DNA of 64,000 bases from Thermocoleostomius sinensis A174 (GTDB lineage Bacteria > Cyanobacteriota > Cyanobacteriia > Elainellales > Elainellaceae). A model generated the notes under the pieces. That model was not told the DNA's origin, made no database searches, and worked only from the letters and a program-made list of their open reading frames with translations. Both the position numbers and the translations under genes were made by a program. This document shows, piece after piece, positions 27,317 through 37,565 of this stretch; within the stretch, counting starts at the first letter, position 1, and each line of letters starts with the position of its first letter. The stretch is from assembly GCF_026802175.1 (NCBI RefSeq), contig NZ_CP113797.1, positions 3,201,026-3,265,025 of the forward strand, written 5' to 3'.

Positions 27317-29206
27317 ATGGCAAAAGTCGTTGGAATTGATTTAGGAACAACAAACTCCTGCGTGGCAGTCATGGAAGCCGGACAGCCCGTTGTAATTGCT
27401 AACGCTGAAGGTAGCCGAACCACGCCATCGGTTGTAGCGTTCACCAAAACGGGCGACAAGCTCGTGGGACAAATTGCCCGTCGGCAGGGGGTGATGAATC
27501 CCGATAATACTTTCTACTCGGTCAAACGATTCATTGGACGCAAATACGATGAAGTCACCGAGGAAGCCAAACAAGTTTCCTACAAAGTCTTGAGAGACAG
27601 CAACGGGAACGTTAAACTCGACTGCCCGATTCAGAAAAAGCAGTTTGCTCCAGAGGAAATCTCCGCTGAAGTCCTGCGTAAACTGGCGAATGATGCTAGC
27701 AAGTATCTGGGTGAACCCGTTACGCAAGCAGTCATTACCGTTCCAGCGTACTTCAATGACTCGCAACGACAAGCCACTAAAGACGCAGGTAAAATTGCTG
27801 GCATTGAAGTACTCCGCATCATCAACGAACCGACAGCGGCGGCACTGGCCTATGGATTAGATAAGAAAAGTAATGAAACTATCTTGGTATTTGACCTGGG
27901 TGGTGGAACGTTTGATGTCTCCATTCTGGAAGTGGGAGATGGTGTGTTTGAAGTCAAAGCCACCAGTGGTGACACCCACTTGGGAGGGGATGATTTTGAT
28001 AAAAAGATCGTAGATTGGCTGGCCACTGAATTTCAGCACAATGAAGGTGTTGATTTACGCAAAGACAAGCAAGCCTTGCAACGGCTGACGGAGGCCGCAG
28101 AAAAAGCCAAGATTGAACTGTCAGGTGCGACTCAAACTCAAATTAATTTACCCTTCATCACCGCTACCCAAGATGGGCCAAAACACCTGGACATGACGCT
28201 GACACGATCGCAGTTTGAGCAACTGTGTAGTGATCTGCTCGATCGCTGCCGTAAACCTGTGGATCAAGCGCTTCGTGATGCGAAGTTGACCGCTTCTGAC
28301 ATTGATGAAGTTGTACTCGTTGGTGGTTCAACGCGCATTCCGGCGGTACAGCAACTAGTCCGGCAAATGACTGGAAAAGAACCCTGTCAGGGTGTGAACC
28401 CGGATGAAGTTGTTGCTGTGGGGGCTGCCATTCAAGCGGGTGTATTGGCAGGTGATGTCAAAGACGTGTTGCTATTGGATGTCACACCGTTGTCTTTAGG
28501 GGTAGAAACCCTGGGCGGCGTGATGACCAAAATCATTCCCCGTAACACAACGATTCCAGTGAAAAAATCGGAAGTCTTTTCCACCGCGGCTGATGGACAA
28601 ACCAATGTGGAAATTCATGTGCTGCAAGGCGAGCGGGAAATGGCAGCCGACAACAAAAGCCTGGGAACCTTCCGACTTGATGGCATTCCTCCGGCACCGC
28701 GCGGTGTACCCCAAATTGAAGTCACCTTTGACATTGATGCGAACGGCATTCTCTCGGTCTCTGCTAAAGACAAAGCCAGCGGCAAAGAGCAATCAATTAC
28801 GATCACGGGCGCGTCTACGCTTGATAAGTCAGAAGTCGAGAAGATGGTGAAAGAAGCGGAACGCAACGCCGAAGCCGATCGCCGCCGCCGCGAACAGATT
28901 GACACTAAAAACAATGCCGATTCCGTTGCCTATCAAGCCGAGAAGCAACTCAAAGACTTGGGTGACAAGGTTCCTACCTCAGATAAAACTCGTCTGGAAG
29001 GGATGATTCAGGACTTACGAACCGCGATCGAACAAGATAATTTCGATCGCATGAAGTCTCTCACCAACGAGATTCAGCAAGCACTCATGCAAATGGGTAG
29101 TGCTGTCTATGCCCAGGCAGGTGGTAGCACTACAAACGGTGGCAGTTCTACAAGCAGCAAAGGTAGTGATGAAGATGTCATCGATGCCGACTTTGTAAAT
29201 CATTAA
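27317..29206 (+). CDS. dnaK: Chaperone DnaK (Hsp70)
   Basis: 629 residues from ATG 27317, preceded by GGAGGAAG; a start at 27284 would add 11 residues not found in the family. ATPase domain about 1-380 ([55 protein letters not shown]), linker VLLLDVTPL near 392, substrate domain to about 505, helical lid, and a tail ending in the motif DVIDADF. Hsp70 foldase, working with the DnaJ at 30160, the holdase at 26454 and ClpB at 31862. Cyanobacteria carry several DnaK paralogues; placement in this island suggests a stress-dedicated copy, though the sequence looks fully canonical. No GrpE gene is present in the window. Confidence 0.97.
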   Translation: MAKVVGIDLGTTNSCVAVMEAGQPVVIANAEGSRTTPSVVAFTKTGDKLVGQIARRQGVMNPDNTFYSVKRFIGRKYDEVTEEAKQVSYKVLRDSNGNVKLDCPIQKKQFAPEEISAEVLRKLANDASKYLGEPVTQAVITVPAYFNDSQRQATKDAGKIAGIEVLRIINEPTAAALAYGLDKKSNETILVFDLGGGTFDVSILEVGDGVFEVKATSGDTHLGGDDFDKKIVDWLATEFQHNEGVDLRKDKQALQRLTEAAEKAKIELSGATQTQINLPFITATQDGPKHLDMTLTRSQFEQLCSDLLDRCRKPVDQALRDAKLTASDIDEVVLVGGSTRIPAVQQLVRQMTGKEPCQGVNPDEVVAVGAAIQAGVLAGDVKDVLLLDVTPLSLGVETLGGVMTKIIPRNTTIPVKKSEVFSTAADGQTNVEIHVLQGEREMAADNKSLGTFRLDGIPPAPRGVPQIEVTFDIDANGILSVSAKDKASGKEQSITITGASTLDKSEVEKMVKEAERNAEADRRRREQIDTKNNADSVAYQAEKQLKDLGDKVPTSDKTRLEGMIQDLRTAIEQDNFDRMKSLTNEIQQALMQMGSAVYAQAGGSTTNGGSSTSSKGSDEDVIDADFVNH

Positions 29207-29315
29207 CAACCTATAGAGGCATAAAAGAGAGACATAGAGACATCAAAAAACTCAGTGCTCTCCGTATCTCTGGGGTTCCTTCTTTCAACTTCCAAGACTA
29301 CCAGGAGTAACAATC

Positions 29316-30086
29316 ATGACTTCAGCATTCGCTAAACCTCCCGAGAAGTGCGTTTCCGCCGCCTTCAAAGATGAGAAAAAATTACAGAATGCCGTACAAC
29401 GCCTGCTCGATCGCGGTGTTCCTAGAGAGCGCATTTCTATTGTTGGTCGCAACTTTCAATCGGAAGCCCGCATCACAGGATTTTTGACCAAAAAAGAGGT
29501 CATTTTGGATGGTTTGGCCAGTGGTGCTCTCTATGGTTCTCTCTTTGGCTCGGTTTTAAGCCTGCTCACTGGAGTAGGTGTGCTGTTTATTCCCTTTTTA
29601 GGGGCCGTGGTAGCAGCCGGTCCCTTGGCGGCAGCCCTACTGGGTGCTACCAGTGGTGCCCTGTATGGAGCATTAGGAGCAGGACTGGGATCGGCACTAA
29701 TGTCATTAGGAATGCCCCAGGATAAAGCTGCCATTTACCAAACACGAGTGCAGGCTGGTGAATTTTTACTGGTGGTAGAAGTTCCTGAAGAAAAATCAGG
29801 CGAAATCTTCTTACTTCTGCAAAGTGCTGGGGGTGAAGAAGTTGCTACCACAGATATGCAGATTCCACGCCAACCTGAAGGCGAACTGGATGGAAGCGAG
29901 CAAATTTCACCAGAGATCAAAGCGGATTTGTCAGAAGAAGCGCAGCAAACCTTTGTGGAAACCTACAACCAAAGTTTGAGCGAATCTCAAGAGAAAATCA
30001 ATGCCCTAACGAAAGCTTGGGAGCGCATCAAGCAATTATTCGATCGCGACGACAAAGGCATCTTTTCTAAGCGCAAAGCGGGTTAG
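29316..30086 (+). CDS. Glycine/alanine-rich membrane protein of the heat-shock island
   Basis: 256 residues. Residues about 12-45 form a small domain (AFKDEKKLQNAVQRLLDRGVPRERISIVGRN) like the general stress protein 17M/YflT type. A highly hydrophobic Gly/Ala-rich segment follows at about 70-135 (glycine-zipper-like, two or three helices), then an acidic, helical C-terminal tail to about 250. I do not know a specific function; proteins of this build are often induced by heat or osmotic shock and may sit in membranes. It lies 109 bases after dnaK and 73 bases before dnaJ, so it is probably co-expressed with them. Confidence 0.75.
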   Translation: MTSAFAKPPEKCVSAAFKDEKKLQNAVQRLLDRGVPRERISIVGRNFQSEARITGFLTKKEVILDGLASGALYGSLFGSVLSLLTGVGVLFIPFLGAVVAAGPLAAALLGATSGALYGALGAGLGSALMSLGMPQDKAAIYQTRVQAGEFLLVVEVPEEKSGEIFLLLQSAGGEEVATTDMQIPRQPEGELDGSEQISPEIKADLSEEAQQTFVETYNQSLSESQEKINALTKAWERIKQLFDRDDKGIFSKRKAG

Positions 30087-30159
30087 GAACGGGCATTGGA
30101 GGTGATTTGTTCACTGAACTGCCTGATACACCACTCATGTTCATTTGGTAGAGGTGTCC

Positions 30160-31155
30160 ATGGCTGCAACCGATTTCAAAGACTATTACAATATTTTGGG
30201 AGTCAGTAAAACCGCAACGCCAGAAGAAATCAAAAGAGCTTACCGCAAACTGGCGCGTAAGTATCACCCGGATTTGAATCCAGGGGATCAAGAGGCAGAA
30301 GTGCGTTTTAAGGAAATCAATGAAGCCCATGAGGTGCTCTCTGATCCAGACAAACGCCAGAAATATGACCAGTTTGGCCAGTACTGGAAGCAAGCTGCTG
30401 CGGGGACAGCGCCTCCTGGTGGAGTTGGCTTCGAGGGTATGGACTTCGGGCAGTATGGGAGTTTCGATGATTTCATTAATGAACTGCTGGGACGCTTCGG
30501 GCGCGGTGGTGGTACTGGACGGCGGGTGTATACTTACCGAACCACAACGGGGCCAGAGGGATTTCGAGAGTCTGTGGAATTTGGGGAAGATCCCTTCAGT
30601 CGCTTTGTGGAAATGCCTGCTCAGGATACCGAAGCGGCGATTGCCCTCACCTTTTCCGAGGCATTCCACGGTACTCAAAAACGGTTACAAATCGGAGATG
30701 AAACGGTCACCGTTCGCATTCCATCTGGCGCAAAGTCGGGGAGTCGCATCCGGGTGAAAGGTAAAGGGCAGATCAGTCCCTTCAGTCAGCAGCGGGGAGA
30801 TTTGTACCTTACGATTGAGTTACTTCCTCATCCTTTCTACAGATTTGAGGGTAATCATTTGCTCTGTGAAATTCCGATTCGCCCGGAAGAAGGGGTGCTC
30901 GGCGCACAGATTGAAGTTCCAACGCCCGATGGCAAAGTAACGATGACAATTCCACCAGGGGTAGATTCCGGGCAAATCTTGAGATTGCGCGGCAAAGGCT
31001 GGCGTGATCCGAAAGGTAACCGGACGGATTTGTTGGTGCGGCTAAAAATTGTCACCCCCAAAGAACTGAGTGTGCAGGAAAGAGAATGCTATGAAAAGTT
31101 GCAACAGATCAGCAGTTTTAATCCTCGACGGGCGATCGCGGAGGTGCACCTATGA
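30160..31155 (+). CDS. DnaJ-class co-chaperone, CbpA type
   Basis: 331 residues from ATG 30160 (GAGGTG upstream; a TTG at 30145 is less likely). J domain at about 5-70 with KYHPDLNPG holding the HPD triad that stimulates DnaK ATPase, a Gly/Phe-rich linker about 72-125, then the two-lobed C-terminal substrate domain about 155-315. There is no Cys-rich zinc finger, which makes it CbpA/DnaJ-B rather than DnaJ-A. Its stop overlaps the next start (ATGA at 31152), the same coupling known for cbpA-cbpM. Confidence 0.94.
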   Translation: MAATDFKDYYNILGVSKTATPEEIKRAYRKLARKYHPDLNPGDQEAEVRFKEINEAHEVLSDPDKRQKYDQFGQYWKQAAAGTAPPGGVGFEGMDFGQYGSFDDFINELLGRFGRGGGTGRRVYTYRTTTGPEGFRESVEFGEDPFSRFVEMPAQDTEAAIALTFSEAFHGTQKRLQIGDETVTVRIPSGAKSGSRIRVKGKGQISPFSQQRGDLYLTIELLPHPFYRFEGNHLLCEIPIRPEEGVLGAQIEVPTPDGKVTMTIPPGVDSGQILRLRGKGWRDPKGNRTDLLVRLKIVTPKELSVQERECYEKLQQISSFNPRRAIAEVHL

Positions 31156-31484
31156 CCACTAGCATGGGGTTGTCACGAGTAGTTTGGTCTAACGGGGGCG
31201 ATCGCCTCTATAGCTTTGAGCAAGCAGCCTACTTTACCCAGACCTCAGTGTCGCTGCTTGAACGGTTTGTGACGTTAGGTCTGGTTGAACCGACGGGCAC
31301 GATGCTACGTCGTCAAGATCTCATCCGTGTCGTGCAGATTCAGCGCCTGCGCCGCGATCTGGGGCTTAATCTAATGGGGGCTGCGATGGTGCTAGACATG
31401 GCAGCCGAAATCGCTCAACTCAAGGCGCAATTGCGGGCTTATCAAACAGAGCTAAAAGCCAGGAATGAGTGGGCTGGTTCTTAA
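31152..31484 (+). CDS. CbpM-like chaperone modulator (MerR-like fold)
   Basis: 110 residues with a MerR-type N-terminal helix-turn-helix ([30 protein letters not shown], then [23 protein letters not shown]) and a C-terminal coiled coil ([19 protein letters not shown]). In E. coli CbpM binds the J domain of CbpA and blocks it; it is not known to bind DNA. The ATGA overlap with the upstream CbpA-type gene supports that role here. A DNA-binding regulator of the island is the alternative. Confidence 0.88.
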   Translation: MTTSMGLSRVVWSNGGDRLYSFEQAAYFTQTSVSLLERFVTLGLVEPTGTMLRRQDLIRVVQIQRLRRDLGLNLMGAAMVLDMAAEIAQLKAQLRAYQTELKARNEWAGS

Positions 31485-31520
31485 ACAGCAGAATACTGAC
31501 TGCAATTGAGGAATTGAGCC

Positions 31521-31829
31521 ATGCAACTAAGTCGCAACATTCTTCAACAAGTATTAGAAATAGCGGCTGAAAAGGAAGAAGCCGGGTTTGAAGAAAAAGA
31601 GATTGCTCATCTGTTTGGAGATGAATATGACCTGGTATTCCACCTAGATTATCTGAATGAAAAAGGATTTATCGCAGGGGAATTCACCCCAGGAGCCTAC
31701 GCCGCATTTGCGATTTTGCCTGAACCGATTCACTTTATTCGCGGCAAAATCACCTTGGAGGGACGGCAATATTTGCAAGGGCTACAACAATCGAGTGAGG
31801 CTGCTGCAAAAAGTCAAGAAGGCTCTTAG
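31521..31829 (+). CDS. Small winged-helix-like protein (DUF2513-like), 102 residues
   Basis: Begins [22 protein letters not shown] and continues with helix-turn-helix-like segments ([25 protein letters not shown]) and a wing-like [15 protein letters not shown]. This matches small winged-helix proteins such as DUF2513/YjcQ that are otherwise uncharacterised. Located between cbpM and clpB, 36 and 32 bases away, so part of the same transcript. It might regulate the island, or bind a chaperone as CbpM does. No enzymatic residues seen. Confidence 0.7.
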   Translation: MQLSRNILQQVLEIAAEKEEAGFEEKEIAHLFGDEYDLVFHLDYLNEKGFIAGEFTPGAYAAFAILPEPIHFIRGKITLEGRQYLQGLQQSSEAAAKSQEGS

Positions 31830-31861
31830 ACTCATCCTGTCAATTCCTGGAGGATTCAAAT

Positions 31862-34489
31862 ATGCAACCAACTAACCCCAACCAATTTACTGAAAAAGCC
31901 TGGGAAGCGATCGTCCGCACTCCAGAAGTTGCTAAACAATTTCAACATCAGCAAATTGAAAGTGAACATTTGATGCGCAGTCTTTTGGAACAGGAAGGAC
32001 TGGCTAGTTCTATTTTTAATAAAGCAGGAGTCAATGTACAAAAGCTGCGCGATCGCACTCATGACTTCATTAACCGCCAGCCCAAAGTATCGGGTGGCAG
32101 TAGCGGTTCTTCTGTTTACTTGGGACGCAGCCTGGACACATTACTGGATCGAGCGGAACAATACCGCAAAGACTTTGGTGATGAATACATTTCGATTGAA
32201 CATTTAGTGCTGGCGTTTGCCAAAGACGATCGGTTTGGTAAAAGCTTATTGCAAGAATTTGGATTAGATGAAAAGAAACTGCGTATCACGATTGAACAAA
32301 TTCGAGGGAGCCAAAAAGTGACCGATCAAAATCCGGAGGGCAAATACGAATCCCTGGAAAAATACGGACGGGATTTAACCAAATTGGCACGAGAAGGGAA
32401 ACTCGATCCGGTGATTGGGCGGGATGATGAAATTCGCCGCACGATTCAAATCCTGTCTCGCCGCACCAAGAATAATCCCGTCCTGATTGGCGAACCGGGG
32501 GTAGGTAAAACGGCCATTGTGGAAGGACTCGCCCAGCGAGTTGTCAGTGGCGATGTACCGGAATCGTTGCGCGATCGCACGTTAATCGCTCTGGATATGG
32601 GTGCTCTCATTGCAGGAGCCAAGTATCGGGGCGAGTTTGAAGAACGACTGAAAGCGGTGCTGAAGGAAGTCCAGGAAGCCCAGGGAAATATTATTCTCTT
32701 TATTGACGAAATTCACACCGTTGTCGGGGCGGGTGCCACGCAGGGGGCGATGGATGCGGGGAATCTGCTCAAACCAATGCTGGCACGGGGTGAACTGCGC
32801 TGCATTGGTGCTACGACGCTAGATGAATATCGCAAATACATTGAAAAGGATGCGGCTTTAGAGCGTCGCTTCCAGCAGGTCTATGTTGATCAGCCTAGCA
32901 TTGAAGATACGATTTCTATTCTGCGAGGACTGAAAGAGCGCTATGAAGTGCACCACGGCGTAAAAATCTCGGACAGTGCTCTGGTTGCCGCTGCGGTGCT
33001 GTCTACTCGCTATATTAGCGATCGCTTTCTGCCCGATAAAGCGATTGATCTGGTTGATGAAGCAGCTGCCAAGCTGAAGATGGAAATCACCTCAAAACCA
33101 GAGGAACTGGACGAAATCGATCGCAAGATTTTGCAGCTTGAAATGGAGCGTCTATCCCTGCAAAAAGAAACCGATAGTGCCTCCAAAGAACGCCTCGAGC
33201 GCATCGAGAAAGAACTGTCAGACCTAAAGGAACAACAGTCGGCACTGAATGCCCAATGGCAGGCAGAAAAAGAAATCATCGATCAGATTCAAAAACTCAA
33301 AGAAGAGATCGATCGGGTCAACATTGAAATTCAACAAGCAGAACGAGAGTACGATCTCAATCGAGCCGCAGAGTTGAAATATGGTAAACTCACCGATTTA
33401 CAGCGACAGGTAGAAACTGCGGAAGCTCGTCTTAGCGAAACCCAAACTGGTGGCAAATCGATGCTGCGAGAAGAAGTCACTGAAGCCGATATTGCCGAGA
33501 TTATTTCTAAGTGGACAGGGATTCCAGTTAGCAAATTGGTGGAATCTGAGATGCAAAAACTCCTGCACTTAGAAGAAGAATTACACCAGCGCGTCATTGG
33601 TCAAGATGAAGCGGTCACCGCTGTTGCGGATGCCATTCAACGCTCTCGCGCCGGACTTGCCGATCCCAATCGTCCGACTGCCAGCTTTATCTTCTTAGGC
33701 CCGACTGGAGTGGGTAAAACAGAACTGGCCAAAGTGCTGGCGGCCTATTTGTTTGATACCGAAGAAGCGATGGTGCGCATCGATATGTCCGAGTATATGG
33801 AAAAACATACGGTTTCTCGGTTGATTGGTGCACCTCCGGGCTATGTGGGGTACGACGAAGGTGGACAGCTAACGGAAGCCATTCGCCGTCGTCCCTACGC
33901 TGTGATTCTCTTTGATGAAATCGAAAAGGCGCATCCGGATGTGTTCAATGTGATGCTGCAAATTCTGGATGATGGCCGTCTGACCGATGCCCAAGGACGG
34001 ACAGTCGATTTCAAAAATGCGGTCATTATCATGACTAGCAATATCGGCTCCCAATACATCTTGGATGTAGCGGGTGATGATAGTAAATATGAACAAATGC
34101 GCGATCGCGTTATGGAAGCGATGCGAACCAGTTTCCGCCCAGAATTTCTCAACCGGATTGATGAGATCATTATTTTCCACAGCTTGCGACCGGAGCAGTT
34201 GCGCGAGATTGTGAAACTACAAGTTCAGCGACTGGAACAACGCCTGGTTGAACGCAAACTGGCGCTGAAACTCTCTGATGAGGCGCTCGATTGGTTGGCT
34301 CAGGTTGGCTACGATCCCGTCTACGGAGCGCGTCCGCTGAAACGAGCCATTCAACGAGAACTGGAAACGCCGATCGCCAAGGCAATCTTACGCGGAGAAT
34401 TCCATGAAGGAGACACGATTTATGTTGGGGTTGAAAATGAACGACTGGTCTTTAAGCGTTTGACCCCTGAACTCATCCGTGCCTCATAG
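31862..34489 (+). CDS. clpB: ClpB disaggregase (Hsp100)
   Basis: 875 residues, full length. N domain about 1-150 with two Clp-N repeats; AAA+ module 1 with Walker A GEPGVGKT near 209 and Walker [11 protein letters not shown]; a coiled-coil middle domain about 400-540 (long Glu/Lys/Gln helices) that distinguishes ClpB from ClpA/ClpC; AAA+ module 2 with [12 protein letters not shown] near 615 and [14 protein letters not shown]. Hexameric ATPase that pulls proteins out of aggregates together with DnaK/DnaJ. GGAGG precedes the ATG. No tripeptide (IGF/L) for ClpP docking was seen, as expected for a disaggregase. Confidence 0.97.
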   Translation: MQPTNPNQFTEKAWEAIVRTPEVAKQFQHQQIESEHLMRSLLEQEGLASSIFNKAGVNVQKLRDRTHDFINRQPKVSGGSSGSSVYLGRSLDTLLDRAEQYRKDFGDEYISIEHLVLAFAKDDRFGKSLLQEFGLDEKKLRITIEQIRGSQKVTDQNPEGKYESLEKYGRDLTKLAREGKLDPVIGRDDEIRRTIQILSRRTKNNPVLIGEPGVGKTAIVEGLAQRVVSGDVPESLRDRTLIALDMGALIAGAKYRGEFEERLKAVLKEVQEAQGNIILFIDEIHTVVGAGATQGAMDAGNLLKPMLARGELRCIGATTLDEYRKYIEKDAALERRFQQVYVDQPSIEDTISILRGLKERYEVHHGVKISDSALVAAAVLSTRYISDRFLPDKAIDLVDEAAAKLKMEITSKPEELDEIDRKILQLEMERLSLQKETDSASKERLERIEKELSDLKEQQSALNAQWQAEKEIIDQIQKLKEEIDRVNIEIQQAEREYDLNRAAELKYGKLTDLQRQVETAEARLSETQTGGKSMLREEVTEADIAEIISKWTGIPVSKLVESEMQKLLHLEEELHQRVIGQDEAVTAVADAIQRSRAGLADPNRPTASFIFLGPTGVGKTELAKVLAAYLFDTEEAMVRIDMSEYMEKHTVSRLIGAPPGYVGYDEGGQLTEAIRRRPYAVILFDEIEKAHPDVFNVMLQILDDGRLTDAQGRTVDFKNAVIIMTSNIGSQYILDVAGDDSKYEQMRDRVMEAMRTSFRPEFLNRIDEIIIFHSLRPEQLREIVKLQVQRLEQRLVERKLALKLSDEALDWLAQVGYDPVYGARPLKRAIQRELETPIAKAILRGEFHEGDTIYVGVENERLVFKRLTPELIRAS

Positions 34490-34578
34490 TTTGCTCAATT
34501 GCATCTCTCATAGGCTGTTCTCACTCAGACTAAGTCTAACTCCCATCCTTCTGATTCCTAACGACTTCTCATCAAATC

Positions 34579-35934
34579 ATGCGTTTGGAGCTTACCCATA
34601 TCGAGAATAATGAGACTAACTGCCCATCTCACCATCGCTCACTTGATGTTTGGTCATTGGCAACATTGTTAATTTGTTCCCACTACGGTCTGGGATTTAT
34701 TTTGGGAACGGCTGAGCAGTCTGTTGCAGTCGGTGCAGCGGGCAGCCTCTATGCTGTTTCCCTGAGCATTGGTTTTTTGGCACTCCTTCTTTTGGTTAAA
34801 TTTTATTGGCAAACAATTGACCAAATTTGGACACTACTAGGTAATCGATACGGATCGCTAGTTAAGGTTGGGATTGCTCTAATGTCCTGGGTATCTTTAG
34901 TCGGAATTGCTGCCGTTCAAATGATTGCCGCTGCTGCCGTTTTAAGTATTGCCGGTTTTTCAAGCAAACTGACCATGATCGGGTTGGCAATTACCCTAGG
35001 CTTGCTCTCCCTGACTCCTGTCGAACGGGCTAGTCAGGTTTTTCGAGGCTTGCTATTGTTCAATATTGGCACATTACTCTATGCCCTTTGGCAACTCCAT
35101 AGCCTCTCAGAACTAGAGTTCGTTCCGCTACAATTTTTGCCCGATTTACAACATCAGGTGGAGTGGTGCCACGAGCTAGGTATCTCAGTTGCTACGATTC
35201 TGATGGTAATGGTTGACATGAAATGTCAGCAGTTCATTGTTCAAGCAAAAACGGTTCGTGTTGCCTATTGGGGCTGTGTATTAGCTGCGATCGCGTTATT
35301 TGGACTGGCATTTTTACCAACTGCTGTGGTTTTGGCGGGTCAGCATCAGGACATCATTCCAGGAACTTTGTCTGGTAAAGAAATCCTTCCCTATATTTTG
35401 TCTTGGGTCGGTGGAGGCACAAAACACTGGCAGAGCATTTTATTCATTCTCTCTCTTGTTGTTCCGGCATTAGGTATCGGGAGTAATGTGCTCCGTATTC
35501 AAACTAAGACAATTTTAGATTTAGAAATTTTTCCCAATTCGTCATTTACTCGAATTTGGATTACGATTCTCAACACTCTTTTTGTTTTCGTAATTGCCCT
35601 CAGAGGCGGAGAAATTGTGAATTTAATCCTTAACTTTTATGCCGCCTATGTATCTAGCGTCTGGATTCCTCTCATTGCCTATCTCCTGGCTCAAACAAAC
35701 CGCTATATGTTCTCTCCTAGAAGTGTTCAGATGGCTCTATTAATAGGTGCGATCGCTTCTGTTGCAACACTAGGGGTCACATTAGTTGATTCGCATTCCG
35801 TGTTGTTTGGTAGCAGTGAATTAACCATTCTGATGATGGGTATGGGCGCGAGTTGCTTGACTTTACTGTTAACTCAATTACTCCCTCAAGTACTGATAGG
35901 TTATCTTAAATTTCCTCACCGAGAGGAGGTGTAG
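34579..35934 (+). CDS. Multi-pass membrane protein, APC/LeuT-fold transporter-like
   Basis: 451 residues with about 12 hydrophobic helices and short loops. The first helix region (LLICSHYGLGFILGTAEQSV, with an unwound-looking GLGFILG) and the general layout resemble sodium:solute symporters or other LeuT-fold carriers, but I cannot assign a family or substrate with certainty. It lies 89 bases after clpB. The next gene starts four bases after its stop, and that gene's ribosome-binding site lies within the end of this one, so the two are tightly coupled. Confidence 0.6.
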   Translation: MRLELTHIENNETNCPSHHRSLDVWSLATLLICSHYGLGFILGTAEQSVAVGAAGSLYAVSLSIGFLALLLLVKFYWQTIDQIWTLLGNRYGSLVKVGIALMSWVSLVGIAAVQMIAAAAVLSIAGFSSKLTMIGLAITLGLLSLTPVERASQVFRGLLLFNIGTLLYALWQLHSLSELEFVPLQFLPDLQHQVEWCHELGISVATILMVMVDMKCQQFIVQAKTVRVAYWGCVLAAIALFGLAFLPTAVVLAGQHQDIIPGTLSGKEILPYILSWVGGGTKHWQSILFILSLVVPALGIGSNVLRIQTKTILDLEIFPNSSFTRIWITILNTLFVFVIALRGGEIVNLILNFYAAYVSSVWIPLIAYLLAQTNRYMFSPRSVQMALLIGAIASVATLGVTLVDSHSVLFGSSELTILMMGMGASCLTLLLTQLLPQVLIGYLKFPHREEV

Positions 35935-35938
35935 CTTC

Positions 35939-36172
35939 ATGATTGCAGAAATTGGCAAAACACTAGTAGCTGTCGGGGCAGGAATTTTGTTGTTAGGAGG
36001 CTTGCTCTGGTTGAGCAGTGGAACATTGAAGCATTTTCCGATTGGTCGTTTGCCAGGAGATATCCTGATCCAGAATGAACACTTTACCTTTTATTTTCCT
36101 TTAGCAACGTCTATTTTACTGAGTATCGGTTTAAGTGTACTAATCTGGATGTGGCAATCTTTTGCGCGCTGA
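35939..36172 (+). CDS. DUF2905 small membrane protein
   Basis: 77 residues: helix at about 8-27, a conserved-looking middle FPIGRLPGDILIQNEHFTFYFPL, and a second helix about 52-72. This is the DUF2905 pattern. The function is unknown. A strong GAGGAGGTG 10 bases before the ATG lies inside the end of the transporter-like gene, so the two should be translated together. Confidence 0.88.
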   Translation: MIAEIGKTLVAVGAGILLLGGLLWLSSGTLKHFPIGRLPGDILIQNEHFTFYFPLATSILLSIGLSVLIWMWQSFAR

Positions 36173-36248
36173 ATGGATAAGGTGTGTATTTTTTTGTATT
36201 TAATGAGAGTTCCATTCTTAATCGGAAGACATTCGCTAGGGTAAGCGT

Positions 36249-36821
36249 ATGAACGCAAAAGATAACGAGAGAAAGCATACGTATTTGGGAATTACTCATG
36301 GTTTGAATTCCTCTCCATTCAGTCAATGCTGGCAATCTTGGTTTCACCGAGAAACCATTGTCAGGAATCTAGAATTTGTTCAGGATTTGGTCGTTGTCTC
36401 CTTATGTATTGGCTTATTTTGTGTAATGTTGATTCGGTTGGGTGAAATGTTTCTTTCGCTGCTAGAGCCAATCAATTTTCAAGCCATTACCTCGGACATA
36501 TTATTTATCCTGATCCTGGTCGAAATTTTCCGTTTATTAGTGATCTACCTGCAAGAGCAACGAATTTCGATCGGAGCAGCCGTTGAAGTGTCCTTAGTGT
36601 CAGCATTGCGAGAAATTATTTTAGAGGGAGTCCTGGAAGTTCCTTTGGACAACCTACTCGGAGCCTGCGTCTTCCTCGTTGTATTGGGCGGATTATTATT
36701 TTTGCGAGTCTGGATGTTTCAACAGTTTGACGCTGTGAAGCAGGCTAACAATGGAAAATTTCTAGATAGCCAAGACTCCAAATCAAGACGTGCTTCAGTT
36801 GTTGAACACTATCCTTTTTGA
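36249..36821 (+). CDS. PsiE-family membrane protein (phosphate-starvation-inducible E)
   Basis: 190 residues with four hydrophobic helices from about residue 45 and the family segment EIFRLLVIYLQEQRISIGAAVEVSLVSALREIILE. PsiE proteins are small membrane proteins of unknown activity, induced by phosphate starvation in E. coli. psiE is also a standard member of the transmissible locus of stress tolerance in proteobacteria, which makes its presence downstream of small Hsp and Clp genes notable. The N-terminal 40 residues are polar and may be extra. Confidence 0.83.
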   Translation: MNAKDNERKHTYLGITHGLNSSPFSQCWQSWFHRETIVRNLEFVQDLVVVSLCIGLFCVMLIRLGEMFLSLLEPINFQAITSDILFILILVEIFRLLVIYLQEQRISIGAAVEVSLVSALREIILEGVLEVPLDNLLGACVFLVVLGGLLFLRVWMFQQFDAVKQANNGKFLDSQDSKSRRASVVEHYPF

Positions 36822-36848
36822 GTTTGATATGAATGCTCTCAATAATTT

Positions 36849-37517
36849 ATGATTTACTTGCCAGTCACGCTGCTTCTCTTTGTAATCTTCCTGCTGCTGT
36901 TTCCATTCATCTGGTTTGCGATCGCCCTGGATGTAGTGGAAGTTGCAGTCGCCAAACTGGGTTTTTCTCCTAGTACCGCATTCCTCTTATTTGCCGCTGT
37001 AATTTTAGGCAGCACGATCAATATTCCGTTATATGAACGAGTTTCGCGTGTGCCGATGATTCCAGACTTTGCTGACCTCTGGATGGCTCGATTTTGGGGC
37101 ATTCCCTTACGCAAAATTGAACAAAAGACGATCGTGGCGCTTAATGTAGGCGGTGGTTTAATCCCAACTCTATTAGCTCTTTATGAATTCACACGTTCTG
37201 ATCCTTTCGCTATTTTAGCTGTCACTGCCGTTGTTACCTTTACAAGCTACTTCTCGGCTCAAATTGTTCCAGGCATCGGTATCCAAATGAATGCGCTGGT
37301 TGCGCCGTTGACAGCCGCCCTGATGGCGTTGTTAATCGTTGGAACTGGTGCAGCCCCCGTGGCCTTTGCAGGTGGCGTTTTAGGAACTTTAATCGGTGCT
37401 GATTTATTGCATCTACCTGAAATTGAAAAGATGTCAGCCGGGGTTTTGAGTATTGGTGGAGCGGGTGTATTTGATGGTATTGCTTTGTGCGGACTTTTTG
37501 CTCTGTTACTCACTTAA
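36849..37517 (+). CDS. DUF1614 membrane protein
   Basis: 222 residues, about seven hydrophobic segments. The pattern ILGSTINIPLYE near 55-66, then VALNVGGGLIPTLLALYEF and a C-terminal SIGGAGVFDGIALCGLFALLL, is that of DUF1614, an uncharacterised membrane family. It follows psiE by 27 bases and should be co-transcribed with it. Transport or membrane-bound hydrolysis would be a guess. Confidence 0.83.
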   Translation: MIYLPVTLLLFVIFLLLFPFIWFAIALDVVEVAVAKLGFSPSTAFLLFAAVILGSTINIPLYERVSRVPMIPDFADLWMARFWGIPLRKIEQKTIVALNVGGGLIPTLLALYEFTRSDPFAILAVTAVVTFTSYFSAQIVPGIGIQMNALVAPLTAALMALLIVGTGAAPVAFAGGVLGTLIGADLLHLPEIEKMSAGVLSIGGAGVFDGIALCGLFALLLT

Positions 37518-37565
37518 ACCTACTCATCACTGAAAAAATTTAGTTCCTTTTTGGAGGATTGAGTT

